From positions 124,001 to 188,000 of the forward strand of contig CAWAMR010000018.1 in assembly GCA_963783095.1 (NCBI GenBank): a stretch of DNA of 64,000 nt. Direction: 5' to 3'. This stretch comes from CAWAMR01 sp963783095 (lineage in GTDB: Bacteria; Planctomycetota; Planctomycetia; Gemmatales; Gemmataceae). Positions 38,378 to 48,567 of the stretch are shown here, in pieces. Under the pieces are notes generated by a model. It searched no databases. It was not told where the DNA came from and saw only the letters and a list, made by a program, of their open reading frames with translations. Each line of letters opens with the position of its first letter. The stretch's first letter is position 1. Position numbers and translations under genes: made by a program.

Positions 38378-38644
38378 TTGGCAACAAAAGCGACATCAAA
38401 GAACGGCCATGTTCGCCTTGAAGAAGCGTTGGCGACCCTCATTCAAACTCAGGCGGCGTTTGTATCGCAGCTCGCCGAAAGCGAACGACACCATTTAGAG
38501 TTCGAAAGTCAAACTGCACAGCGATTCGCCCGCATCGAAGGGCAAATGGCTGAAATCATTCGAGTCCTTACCGCCCACAATCAACTGCTCGAACGCCTTC
38601 CTGAGGAGATTCGCGACAAGATTGGATTCAAACCACAAGTGTAA
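38378..38644 (+). CDS. Small coiled-coil hypothetical protein
   Basis: An 88-residue protein from a TTG start. Most of it is one predicted amphipathic helix (LATLIQTQAAFVSQLAE, then FARIEGQMAEIIRVL), ending LPEEIRDKIGFKP. Heptad-like spacing suggests a coiled coil. No domain recognised. It is divergent from serA across 127 bp. Confidence 0.5.
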   Translation: MATKATSKNGHVRLEEALATLIQTQAAFVSQLAESERHHLEFESQTAQRFARIEGQMAEIIRVLTAHNQLLERLPEEIRDKIGFKPQV

Positions 38645-38803
38645 GTTGGAACGGTCGCATTCGTGTCACAGTCGCTTCGCTAGGCAGCATAGAATCGTTC
38701 ATGGTTGTCGCCTCTGGCTTACGGAGTGGAATGACGTCGTGCCACGACCCCGGCATCGGCGGCTCACTTCGGTTTTTGTCGCTGCCGAACGAACGCAGTG
38801 AAC

Positions 38804-39799
38804 TTACTTGGCACCGACCCGTCGCAAGGTCTCGACGGCTTTCTCTTGTTTCTTCGCTTGGGCCAATTCAAGGGGCGTTTGTTTGTCGGCATTCTTGATG
38901 TCCAGTTTTGCGCCGTAGGCCACCAGCAATTCGATCAAGTCGGTATTTCCCTGCTCCGCTGCAAGATGAAGAGGCGTATTGCGGGATTCTTTGAACGCAA
39001 AATCGCCATTGATAATGGCTTGTCGTTCCCGTAGTGGAGAATCAACTTTCGCCTTCTTTTCCAAAAGATACTTTGTGATCTCCCGAAGGTCTAAATACGC
39101 CGCACGCTGAATAGGCGACCACCCGTATTCTGAGAGGCCATCGACATCTGCTCCTTGAGAGATGAGAAACTTCACGATTTCCAAATGGCCTCCCTCTATG
39201 GCATCGTGAAGTGGAGGACTCAAGGAACCGGGCAACTCGTTCACATTCGCGCCCCGCGACAGCAGAAGAGCGACCAGCTCTTGCCGGCCGAACCTGGCTG
39301 CCCAATTGAGTGGACGACGCCTGAGATACGCACTTTGAAACAAATGTTTCTCGATGCCCAGAAAACGAGCAAAATCCAAATATTGCTTGACTTCTTTCCG
39401 TTTATCCAGGCCGATTGCTGAGAAAAGGTCCAACGTGGCCCCGTTCTGAAGGAGGAACTTTGCCATTTGAGGATCGCTGCGAAACGAAACGGACTGTAGT
39501 GGTGTGCCATATGCGGCCTGAGACCGGTTGATGTTAATTTTATATTTCACCATCAAAAGAATCATCTCGTACCGCTTGAGTTCAACCGCAAGCTGAATTA
39601 CCGAGGGATTTGCGCGAACACCCGTCCAGTCGCAATCTTCGTACACATCTGAAGGATTGTTCTTGAGTAAAACTTCAAACCGAGCAACGTCATTTTCTTC
39701 GACAGCCTTTCGGAGTTCTTTTCCTGAGGCATTCGAGTCTCCCGGCAAAACAAAAACCGCGAACAAAGCAACCGAATAAAAAGTGAAGATGGATTTCAT
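38804..39799 (-). CDS. Exported ankyrin-repeat protein
   Basis: A 331-residue protein with a signal peptide (TFYSVALFAVFVLPG). About seven ankyrin repeats follow; the clearest are 'PLNWAARFGRQELVALLLSRGANVN', 'PLHDAIEGGHLEIVKFLISQGADVD' and 'PLHLAAEQGNTDLIELLVAYGAKLD' (quoted in short blocks). The first two units are degenerate. It is a periplasmic or extracellular protein-binding scaffold. It is the last gene of a leftward run beginning with the class V aminotransferase, after a 130-bp gap. Confidence 0.83.
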   Translation of the reverse strand: MKSIFTFYSVALFAVFVLPGDSNASGKELRKAVEENDVARFEVLLKNNPSDVYEDCDWTGVRANPSVIQLAVELKRYEMILLMVKYKININRSQAAYGTPLQSVSFRSDPQMAKFLLQNGATLDLFSAIGLDKRKEVKQYLDFARFLGIEKHLFQSAYLRRRPLNWAARFGRQELVALLLSRGANVNELPGSLSPPLHDAIEGGHLEIVKFLISQGADVDGLSEYGWSPIQRAAYLDLREITKYLLEKKAKVDSPLRERQAIINGDFAFKESRNTPLHLAAEQGNTDLIELLVAYGAKLDIKNADKQTPLELAQAKKQEKAVETLRRVGAK

Positions 39800-39929
39800 T
39801 GCGACTGTTCCCGAATGACGAAACGACCGGTTTCTTGCATCCGCGCGAGATTAGCCAGAATTCCTTCAGACCGCAAGGCCACCGGCAGCGACAACTTTTG
39901 GAAAGATGCCCAGATGACTCCGCCGACTT

Positions 39930-40370
39930 TCACGATGCAGCACGTGAAACGATCGGTAGGACATTCACAGTTTCAAAGCAACCGGCTTCGGTTGCTACAA
40001 CCCACATCAGTTGTCCCCCCTGGGCGAGGATTTCATCCACCAGGGCATTCATGTCTCGCTCGATTTCCTGAGAAGGAAAATTCCAGATCGGAGACCATAT
40101 TGGTATCCGAGGCTCTTGATACTTTGAAAGAGCGTTTGCCAAACGCGCAAATGACCCAATCGGCAGTGGATAAAGTCCACACACTCGGACATCTGCTCCA
40201 TCCGGATCGGAGCGTTCTTCCAAGGTTCGGAATTCGTATTCCGGCCCCGATTCACCGAGTCGAAGAAGGCCATGGGTCGGACCGTCTTGCCACCCCAGAG
40301 CGAGAATACGCCTAACAGGTGATGGATCATTAACACCAGCATGGAAAGTTTCGGTCGTGGACTCGCTCAT
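39930..40370 (-). CDS. Hypothetical protein
   Basis: A 146-residue soluble protein, acidic overall. Visible segments are RRILALGWQDGPTHGLLRLG, a Pro-rich middle (PRIPIWSPIWNFP) and GGQLMWVVATEAG near the end. No family recognised. The start lies six bases after the stop of the upstream hypothetical gene, so the two are co-transcribed and probably function together. Confidence 0.55.
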   Translation of the reverse strand: MSESTTETFHAGVNDPSPVRRILALGWQDGPTHGLLRLGESGPEYEFRTLEERSDPDGADVRVCGLYPLPIGSFARLANALSKYQEPRIPIWSPIWNFPSQEIERDMNALVDEILAQGGQLMWVVATEAGCFETVNVLPIVSRAAS

Positions 40371-40376
40371 GATCGA

Positions 40377-40670
40377 TCACCTCCGTCCGAAGACATGGTT
40401 GAATAACTCCGCAACTTCAGGAGTGACGGGCTTTGGTAATTCTACAGTACGATGAAAGGGATCGGAACGCGTCGGCGTGTCGTGAACGCGAAAGTGTTGC
40501 TCGACGAGAGCTCGAAGAGCAGAACTTGTCGTTACTTCGGTAACGCCTGCTGTCACGGATACTCCATGAATTCCGATGGCCTGTTCTGCCGCTTCCGCTT
40601 TTCTTGCCAAACGACGAACCGATTCGGGATCGGTTCCCATTCTCTTCAAGACCTCAGCCGGTGCAGACAT
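40377..40670 (-). CDS. Hypothetical protein
   Basis: A 97-residue protein, mainly helical at the start (AEVLKRMGTDPESVRRLARKA), ending PEVAELFNHVFGRR. No domain recognised. It starts 18 bases after the aminotransferase stop and ends six bases before the next hypothetical gene, so it forms a tight two-gene unit, possibly part of a longer operon. Confidence 0.55.
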   Translation of the reverse strand: MSAPAEVLKRMGTDPESVRRLARKAEAAEQAIGIHGVSVTAGVTEVTTSSALRALVEQHFRVHDTPTRSDPFHRTVELPKPVTPEVAELFNHVFGRR

Positions 40671-40688
40671 TGGATGTTTCCTGGGGAA

Positions 40689-41839
40689 TCAGGCCTTTTT
40701 CATACCGTCAGCCAAAGTCTTCTGCGCCGCTGCCAATCCCGCGCCCGGCTCCAACTTAAATCCCTGCTCAAGAAGCACTAACTCCAGCGCCGACAATGCT
40801 CCAAGAACCTCGAAAACATCGCAGTAACCCATGTGCGATAACCGCCAGATTTTGCCCTTCAAATCGTCCTGGCCGTTCGCCAGCTTGTAGCCGAACTGCT
40901 TTTCCATTTTGCTCAGCGTCGCGTTGCCGTCAATTCCTTGCGGGACCTTGATAACCGTGAGTGCATTATTGGGCCGTTCGGCGAAGTTCTCCAGGCCCAT
41001 TGCCGTCACCGCTGCGCGGGCCGCTGTTCCCATCTGGGTGTGACGCGCCCAGACATTTTCGATTCCCTCCGCCCGCATTCGCTTCAGACTCAGCCGCTGG
41101 GCTTTTATCAAGGTATTGGCGGGAGTGAAGGGAGTATCGTTGTCCGAAAGCTTTGCCTTGTAGTGCTTCAAATCGAAATAATAGCTCCGCGATCCAGCTC
41201 CGCTTTCGATGCGCTTCCAGGCTTTTTCGCTGATGGCGACATAGGCCAGACCCGGCGGCATCATCAGCGCCTTCTGCGAACCGGTCACGCAAATATCAAT
41301 TTTCCAGGCATCGGTGCGGCATTCCATTGCACCCAATCCGCTGATCGCATCGACGACCAACAGCGCCGGGGTTTTTGAGACGATCTTCCGAAGACTTCGA
41401 TGTCGTGCCCGACACCCGTGGAAGTCTCGCTCAGCGTCGAAAAAACAGCCACCGTATCGGGATGTTTGCTCAATGCTTCTTGCAGTTGGGCAGGCTGTAC
41501 CGCCTTGCCGTAGGGCACTTCGACAACAATCAATTCCGCGCCGAATGCCTTCAAGATACCCTTCCAGTGCTCACCCCAACGCCCTGCGGTGAGTAAGATC
41601 GCCTTGTTCCCAGCGCTGATCGTGTTGCTTACCGCTGCTTCCATCCCGCCCGTGCCGGAACTGGTCAACACGATCACCGTGTTGCTGGTCTGGAAAACAT
41701 ATTTGAGATCTTCGACTACCTCGGCGAAAGCTTTTTCCTGTTCGGGAGTACGGTGATTGGTAACAGGTTTTGCCAATTCCAGCAGGGTTTCTTCGGGAAC
41801 GGGTGTTGGGCCGGGAGTAAACAGACGGGCCTTGAGCAT
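40689..41839 (-). CDS. Class V aminotransferase (alanine-glyoxylate/serine-pyruvate type), one frame break
   Basis: About 383 residues, starting MLKARLFTPGPTPVPEETLLE. This is the typical alanine-glyoxylate aminotransferase opening, with LTSSGTGGMEAAVSN as phosphate-binding loop. The Asp that holds the PLP nitrogen is in VVDAISGLGAME and the Schiff-base Lys in CVTGSQKALMMPPG. The frame breaks at about 41384-41392: one missing base in TTCGGAAG restores 'VFGKIVSKTPALLVVDA'. This break has no GCGC at the shift point. It should interconvert glyoxylate or a keto acid with an amino acid. Confidence 0.87.
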
Positions 41840-42100
41840 GGAGTTTTTCCTTGACTTTCAAAGAGCGGACGATCCTCAATGGAGGTTATTGTAAGGAAAT
41901 GTGTTCGGACCAAGCCAGGGACGGTATTCCGAAAAAGACTTCCATTTTGTGTTGTGATCTGTAACGAAATATATAATTCGTTAAAATATTCACATATAAG
42001 AACATTGTGGCGAAAATCGAAAACTTGTAGCAGTTTGTAGCAAGCCGTTCATTCTCACGATTGTTTAGCGTTACAAATATTGCGCCGAATGCGAAAACTT

Positions 42101-43464
42101 GTAGCAACTTGTAGCAACCCAGCCGAAGGACGGACCCATTCATCAAAGAACTTCGTCAGTGTATCAAATCGATAATCGTTTGATCAACTGCCGGTTTTTG
42201 GGAAACAATTTGTACCATGTCCGTTCAGCGCCCCGTTTCTTTAGTTATTCAATCGTTGATCCGAAAACCAAATTGAGTAGCAATTTGTAGCGTCTGCGCC
42301 CGGTTTCGGGCCCTCATCTGAAAGTAACTTCGCCAGAATATCAAATCGATAATCGTTGGATTGAGGCGAAGTTTCTTGGAAGCACGCCGTTCTTAAATTC
42401 GTTCGTTCGCATTTGCTATCATTGGTGTACAAACCGATTTTTGTAGCAATTTGTAGCGTCTGCGCCCGGTTTCGGGCTCTCATCAGTAAAAACTTCGCCA
42501 ATCCATCAAATCAATAAGCGTTTGATTGGCTTTAGTTCTTGGAAGCGTCTGCGCCCGATCACGGCCCTCATCTGAAAGTAACTTCGCCAGAATATCAAAT
42601 CAATAATCGTTGGATTGAGGCGAAGTTTCTTGGAAGCATCGCGTTCATCGCCTCGTTTGTTTGGTTATTAAATCGTTGATGCACAAGCCAATTTTTGTAG
42701 CAATTTGTAGCGTCTGCGCCCGTTTCGGGCCCTCATCAGCAAAAACCTCGGCAATCCATCAAATCGATAAGCGTTTGATTGGCTCTTAGTTCTTGGAAGC
42801 AGGCCATTCGGTAAGTCGTTCGTTCACTTTTCCGATAATCGATGTACAAACCGATTTTTGTAGCAACTTGTAGCAACCCAGCCGGACGAAGGGGCGTACT
42901 TCACCAAATAAATTCGTCAGCGCATTAAATCGATAATCGTTTGATCAACTGCCGAATTATAAAAGAGAGACATTCACACTTGCCCAACGATTACGCCGCC
43001 CTGCCGCCAAAACCAGCCTCGAAGCCATCGGCTGGAGCCTCGCTCGCGCGTCGGGTTAACAACGACCCACTTGCGGTTTTCTGGTCTCTGGAAATGCAGA
43101 TGTATCGTTAACCCGACGCGCGAGCGAGGCTCCAGCCGATGGCTTCGAGGCTGGTTTCAGGAACACAGAGAATGGCTCATTCTTTACCGCGTGAGCATAT
43201 TTGGAAGCAATTTGTAGCATCGCGTGTACTGTCTCGCTTGCTTGGTTATTCAATTGTTGTTCCGCAAACCAAGTTTTGTAGCAATTTGTGGCGTCTGCGC
43301 CCGGTTTCGGGCCCTCATCTGAAAGTAACTTCGCCAGAATATCAAATCAATAATCGTTGGATTGAGGCGAAGTTTCTTGGAAGCAGCCCAGTCCGACGGA
43401 CGGGCCGCATTCACCAAAGAACTTCGTCAGTGTATCAAATCGAAAATCGTTTGATCCGTTGCCG
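42101..43464. repeat. Array of eight structured intergenic repeats (two subtypes)
   Basis: A gene-free tract, part of the 1.8-kb gap 41840-43661. Copies of about 95-110 bp lie near 42101-42192, 42276-42383, 42441-42546, 42547-42638, 42696-42800, 42859-42954, 43275-43384 and 43385-43464. Subtype A has GTAGCAATTTGTAGCGTCTG, a GCCCGGTTTCGGGC hairpin, a second stem CTTCGCC...GGCGAAG (for example 42328-42371) and ends TTCTTGGAAGC. Subtype B starts TTGTAGCAACTTGTAGCAAC and has an ATCAAA...TTTGAT stem. The AATCGATAATCGTT core is shared. No ORF with family features crosses it. Function unknown. Confidence 0.8.
43010..43157. repeat. Perfect inverted repeat, 51-bp arms, 46-bp loop
   Basis: The arms 43010-43060 and 43107-43157 are exact reverse complements; the left arm starts AAACCAGCCTCGAAG and ends GGGTTAAC. 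It sits between copies six and seven of the structured repeat array and resembles a miniature inverted-repeat element. No coding capacity. Confidence 0.92.
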
Positions 43465-43661
43465 ATTTTGCCCATCACTGCGAAAAAATCGGACTTCGGT
43501 TGAGAAGATAACTTCACAACATACCGCCACGTCATTATAGTATACATGAGTATAAAATCAAGCTCGGACGGAACGCTCTGATACAGTACTTTCAGTTGCA
43601 AAGTGATGCAAATTCTTGACTGACCTGAAGCGTCTTCGCTTTTGTGTTTGCAGGTACTCGG

Positions 43662-46600
43662 CTACTTCTGGATAACCTCGATTCGCAGGGGCGGTTGAGG
43701 AGGCGGTTCGGGGCCGTATTCCGGTGCGTCCCAATCCAAATCCAAGGTCTTGAGTTGCCGGCGGATGGCACGCAAATCCCAAACGTGCAGCGCCTGGCTC
43801 TCGAGACCCAAGGCGATCAGTTGCCCACCGTCCGGCGTGAAACAACATGGCCTGAGACGAGTCTGCTCAGGAGAATCGAGCCGCACGTATTCGCTGCCCG
43901 TCATGGGATCGACCAATCGAATCACGCCTGGCTCGCCCTGAAGTGCCAGTATTCTGCTGTCGCGAGAAAAGGCGAAACCTTCCGTACCTTCCGTATTACC
44001 AAGATCTAATTTTTCCTCCCAAGTGCCGACTTCCCATAGCCTGTACCTACCGGCAGTGGTAAGCAGCAGCTTGCCGTCCGGACTGAAGCCGACCCCGCAA
44101 AATGGTTCGCTGATCGGCAAGTTCTTGACCAGCTTGCCATTGGCAGCATCCCAAATCTTAGCCCCGACACCCTCCGAGTTCCCATGATTGCCGGTAGCCA
44201 CCCAGCGGCCATCGGGGCTGACTGCACAGTGCCGGACATCTTCTTGCGGGCCAAGGATAGCGCCTCGTGCGGACGATACCAGCGGAACAACAGCGCACCT
44301 TGCCCGAGGTTCGGGATCGCCACAATCCCGCCGTCGGCACTGCTCCCATGGCCATCGTTCCGATTCGACCGCAAGATCGGCTCCGGCAGTCCAACTCGAC
44401 AAAGCGATGTCCCCGGTTCAGTCTTAACAGGCCAGCGGAACAATCCAGCTGAGCCACAGGTCAACAGCGCACCCGAATCTTCGAACGCAAATGGCATGGT
44501 GCGATCGCGCCGAATGTTCGCCAACTCTGTACCACTAGTCGGGTCCACAAGGGCGCAAAAGCCTTCGTCGGTCGTCACTGCCAAGAATTGACCGTTGGGA
44601 CTGAGTACAACACCGCCATGACCGATCGCATAAGCACCGGTACCAGCAGCGGTGCGGTATGGCATCGTGCGAAATTCGCGCCCACCGGCAACCCGGAGTA
44701 CCTTTGCGGTATAACCTCCATAGATCGCGATGCAGCCAGCAGGGCCGGAGTACATTTCATAATTGGCAGGCGTTGTGAATAGCAGTCGACCAGAATGCAC
44801 ATCCCAGACCCGCAAGAGATTGCCCCAGTCGTTGCTGAGCAAGCGATCACCGTCGGCGGTGAAAAGGCAGAGGCCCCCGAGAGTCCTGTGTCCTTTCAAA
44901 ACTCGGCTCGGCTCCCCCCAATTGAGTGTGTTCCAGATGCGAAACTGCTTGTCATCGCAAGTCGTCGCCAGAAATTGCCCATTGGGGTGCCAAACATGGG
45001 AACCGATGCGATCGGGATGCGGCAATCGGGCTTGCAGCGCGCCCGTGAGTACATCGCGGACGAGAAGAGTGTCTTTCTCATTGTCCCGAGTCGAATAAAG
45101 CATCTGGCGACCGGAGGGGCTGAAAGCTGGGCATCGAACGACTGGATCTTTTTCCGGCCAATGAATCATCCGGCCATCCGACAGCTTCATAAAGCTGATT
45201 CCGCCGTCCAACTGGCCCCAAGCCACACGGCTGTTGTCAGCACTGAAGGTTACATTACCGGGCCAACATGGCCGCACCCCAAGAGCTTCCCGGATCAACA
45301 CAGGGCCGGAATCCGCAATCCGCCAGACCTTCAGATGTTTGGTTTGAAGGTCGCAGATCCCTAGCAATTGGCCATCTGGGCTCAAGCCAACAGTGGTTTC
45401 GTTACCACCTCCTGGCAGTCGGGTGATTTCCCCATCATCGGCCACTCTCAGAACTCTGACATCACCATTCGTGTCACTTTGAGCATAGCACTCCAACGTA
45501 CCGCTGAAGGCCACGTGGACAGCAGCTCGAGCCGGCAACTCCCACTCTCGGACAACTTCCACGTCGGGCAGTGCCAGTGCGGAAGCGGCTTCGTTGCGCA
45601 GTTCATCGAGGGATCGGCCAGCCGGCAACGGCAGTGCCAATGCCTTGCGGATGGCCTGCAAACTCTCGAAACGCTGGCCGCGCCGTTGGCTTACCCGTAG
45701 GGCGTGCGCCTGGTCCAGGTACGAGCCCCAGAGCTTGTCGCGCGAGTCATTCTCCGCCTGGACGGCCCGGCTTCGGTTGCCTTCCGACTCTTTTAGTGCC
45801 TTTCGCAGCATCACCACGCCGACCGAGGAGCCGATCGCGATGACCGTAAGCAAGAGCGCAACCGATGCGAACATCCCCGCCAAAGAGGGATTGCGCCGGC
45901 ACCAGCGCCAGGTTCGCTCCAGTTTGCCTACGGGCCGGGCCCGGATAGGCTCTCCTCGCTGGAATCGGCGCAAATCTTCCGCCAAATCGTGCGCCGTGGC
46001 GAAGCGTTTGCCAGGCTCCTTTTGCAGGCATTTCAAGCAGATTGTTTCCAGGTCACGCGGAATCCGATCGTTGGTTTTGCGCGGACGGCGAGGCTCCTCG
46101 CGGATGACCTGATCGAGCATCATCAAACGAGAGCCGCGAAAGGGCAGTTCACCGGTCAGCAACTCATACATAACCACGCCAAGACTGTAAACATCGCTCC
46201 GGCGGTCGGCCTGATGGCTTTTGCCGGCAGCTTGTTCGGGGCTCATATACGCCGGTGTCCCAAGGATGTGGCCGTCCACCGTCAGCGTCGTCTCGACGGC
46301 GTCACGCAGCGCCAGGCCAAAATCGAGGATCATCGGCTTGCCGATCTCGGCGAGGTCATCGGTTGAGCCGCTCGCCGTAGTACCGGTTGGTTTCTCGGAA
46401 ACTGCGCCGCGCAGGAGCATGATATTGGCGGGCTTGATGTCGCGATGCACGACACCCAGCGAATGCGCATATTCCAGGGCATCGGCCAGTTGAGCGATCA
46501 AAGCCGCTGCTTGCCGAAAGGTAAGTCGGCGCACGTCCAGCAAGTCCTTGAGCGGCACGCCGGGCACATATTCGGCGACGATGACCGGCAAGCCATTGAG

Positions 46601-47329
46601 CGTGGCCACTTCATGCACGCTGACGATGTTCGGATGTCGCAACTGGGCCGCTGCGCGGGCCTCGCGTTGAAAGCGTTCCAGTTCTTCCTTGGCGGTCAGT
46701 AGTCCGGCATGTGGAATTTTCAGCGCGACGATGCGGTCCAGTTCGGTATCGCGCGCTTTCCAGACGGCCCCGAACCCGCCCAGCCCGAGCCGTTCTAAAA
46801 GCTGGAACTTGCCCATCTGCTTCATGCCGCTGGCCGTTTCGGTGACGTGCGCATCGCGGAGCCGAAATGAGCTGCCGCAGCCTGGGCAGAGTACTTCATC
46901 GGATTCCTTGGCCAGTTGAATAGGACTGTGGCAATGCGGGCAGCGGATTTTGGTCGGAGTGAGTGCGGGGCTTTCTTGCTTGGGGGTGTTGGTTTTGCTC
47001 GCAGAATCCGGCGCAGATAATGTTTCAGCGCACCGGCTCAACTCATGGGCCAGCCAGTCCAGCGGCAGACCGGGAAAGCGCTGCCGGTACTCCTCAAGCG
47101 CCGGCGTTTCGCCGAGCCGAAGCCGGTAGCCAACTTCCAGCCCAATAAGTTCGCGCAGTAGCAGCGGAATCTCTGGTTCAGCGACTCCGGAGAGAAAACT
47201 TTCCGGAATGGGCTTCGCTCCCCCGCTGCTGATTGCGGCTTTCCAGGCGGATTCAAAGCGGTCGCAAAGTTCGTCGAGATGCTCCGGTAGTGGTGGGAAC
47301 GTCCAACTGACGGTAGGCAAATCATTCAT
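43662..47329 (-). CDS. Transmembrane Ser/Thr kinase with zinc ribbon and extracytoplasmic WD40 domain, one frame break
   Basis: About 1222 residues from ATG 47329 (GGGAG upstream). The N-terminal helical domain starts MNDLPTVSWTFPPLPEHL. A zinc ribbon follows (CPHCHSPIQ, CPGCGSSF), then an active kinase with GLGGFGAVWKA, VALKIPH, VVHRDIKPANIML, ILDFGLA and GTPAYMSPEQA. A transmembrane helix (MFASVALLLTVIAIGSSVG) leads to about twelve WD40 blades outside the membrane. The frame breaks at 44260-44263 (AGGCGCTAT); the corrected propeller continues ILGPQEDVRHCAVSPDG to the stop. It lies 332 bp downstream of a membrane protein and an ECF sigma gene on the same strand, the usual planctomycete kinase/sigma pairing. 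Confidence 0.87.
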
Positions 47330-47377
47330 AAGGCTTTCTCCCATGGAATGATTAGATTGAGCACCCGATTGCCAGTT

Positions 47378-47554
47378 GTACTCCTCACGCGGAGCATCGT
47401 AGTGGCGGCTTCCCAGCCGCCGTGAGGTTGCATACGGTGGCAGGATGCCGCCGCTACAAGCCGATTCGGAAGCGTAGCGGTGGCATGCTGCCGCCGAGAG
47501 ATTGCAGACGGCGGCAGGATGCCTGCCGCTACGACGCTCCGCGTGCGGAGTACA
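47378..47554. repeat. 177-bp element with 25-bp terminal inverted repeats
   Basis: The left end GTACTCCTCACGCGGAGCATCGTAG and the complement of the right end match at 23 of 25 positions. The interior repeats GGCGGCAGGATGCC-type palindromes. It fills most of the 332-bp spacer upstream of the kinase. No ORF; looks like a miniature inverted-repeat element. Confidence 0.75.
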
Positions 47555-47661
47555 GCTTCGGCCCATCAATTTGGTGTAGATATTCTACTGGACGAAACCG
47601 AGGACTATTTTATTTTGACCGCCCTTCCGTCAGACCCCACTCGGAAGGCCGGGTCGGCCGG

Positions 47662-48498
47662 TCAGACATCTTCCTTCAGTTTCACTTGGCTGGCAAAAAC
47701 CGCGATCAGTTTCGAAATCCCTTTCACCCGGTTTGGCGTGAAAAAGAACTTGTGTCCATCCTGGCGAAAGACGGTACATTGTCGATCCGTGCTTTTGCCC
47801 CGCGTTATCACAAGTGCCTTTACCTCACTGATCTGGGACCAGTAGCACCCGACGGGCTTGCCACGACAGATTTCGATGAACCCATTTGGACAAATCAATA
47901 CCCGGCGGGACGCCGCCGACCTAACCCAGAAAAGAATGGCAACTCCGACCATAGCCAGTCCTAGCAAACAAGCCACTTCGATTAAATTGGGTTTGTCTCG
48001 GTTCGCCAGGAGCCACGCGCCTCCACCGCCGAAGCCGGCTATCATCAGGATGGCCACAATGAGGCCGGCCATCATGTTGGCCCGACTGGGCTTGAAGGTG
48101 TTGACGGGGGTTCCCAATCGATCGATAAGTTCCTTCTCATTGAGGTCGTCCTTCAAAATCTCGTCCTTGGGGACGGTGTCAAGAGTATCATTTTCAATGT
48201 CGGGGTGAGCCGATTGCAGCGTCGGAGCCCGGTCCACAATGGTCCGGCCGCTTTTCTTGTACGATCTCCTTTTTACGACCGTTCGCGCTGCGCCGATGGC
48301 CAAGCCCACTATAACCACGAAAAGCAGGATCCGGGTCGCGGCCCGAGTATAGTCCACGGGGGGCACTTCGAAAGTCGGAATCTTTTGGGGCACAGGCTGC
48401 TGGGGGAGGGGTTGAGCGCAAAGGATGCGCGGCAATGTGAATATCGCCAGGCACACTATGGTGGCACTCAAGAAGAATTTACTTCGCACGATCGTCAT
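47662..48498 (-). CDS. Membrane protein of unknown function
   Basis: A 278-residue protein with an N-terminal signal or anchor (SATIVCLAIFTLPRILCAQ), a transmembrane helix (ILLFVVIVGLAIGAA) and, in the middle, a further hydrophobic pair (GLIVAILMIAGFGGGGAWLL and VACLLGLAMVGVAILFW). The C-terminal 70 residues look like a bacterial PH-like domain (CYWSQISEVKALVI). It lies between an ECF sigma gene and a kinase gene on the same strand, suggesting a regulatory or anti-sigma-like role, but no anti-sigma domain is visible. Function not assigned. Confidence 0.6.
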   Translation of the reverse strand: MTIVRSKFFLSATIVCLAIFTLPRILCAQPLPQQPVPQKIPTFEVPPVDYTRAATRILLFVVIVGLAIGAARTVVKRRSYKKSGRTIVDRAPTLQSAHPDIENDTLDTVPKDEILKDDLNEKELIDRLGTPVNTFKPSRANMMAGLIVAILMIAGFGGGGAWLLANRDKPNLIEVACLLGLAMVGVAILFWVRSAASRRVLICPNGFIEICRGKPVGCYWSQISEVKALVITRGKSTDRQCTVFRQDGHKFFFTPNRVKGISKLIAVFASQVKLKEDV

Positions 48499-48567
48499 GC
48501 TCCCTGAATGAGTATGGAACCATCTTTATCGGTTAATGACCAAAGACCTGCCGAACCCGACATGAAA

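Noticed and set aside
41886..42501. Minus-strand frames of 86 codons in the repeat tract
   Set aside because: They translate the repeats themselves, differ between copies by frameshifts, and lack starts with ribosome sites.
42101..43464. CRISPR-like array
   Set aside because: The repeats are about 100 bp, vary between copies, have no uniform spacers, and no cas gene is near.
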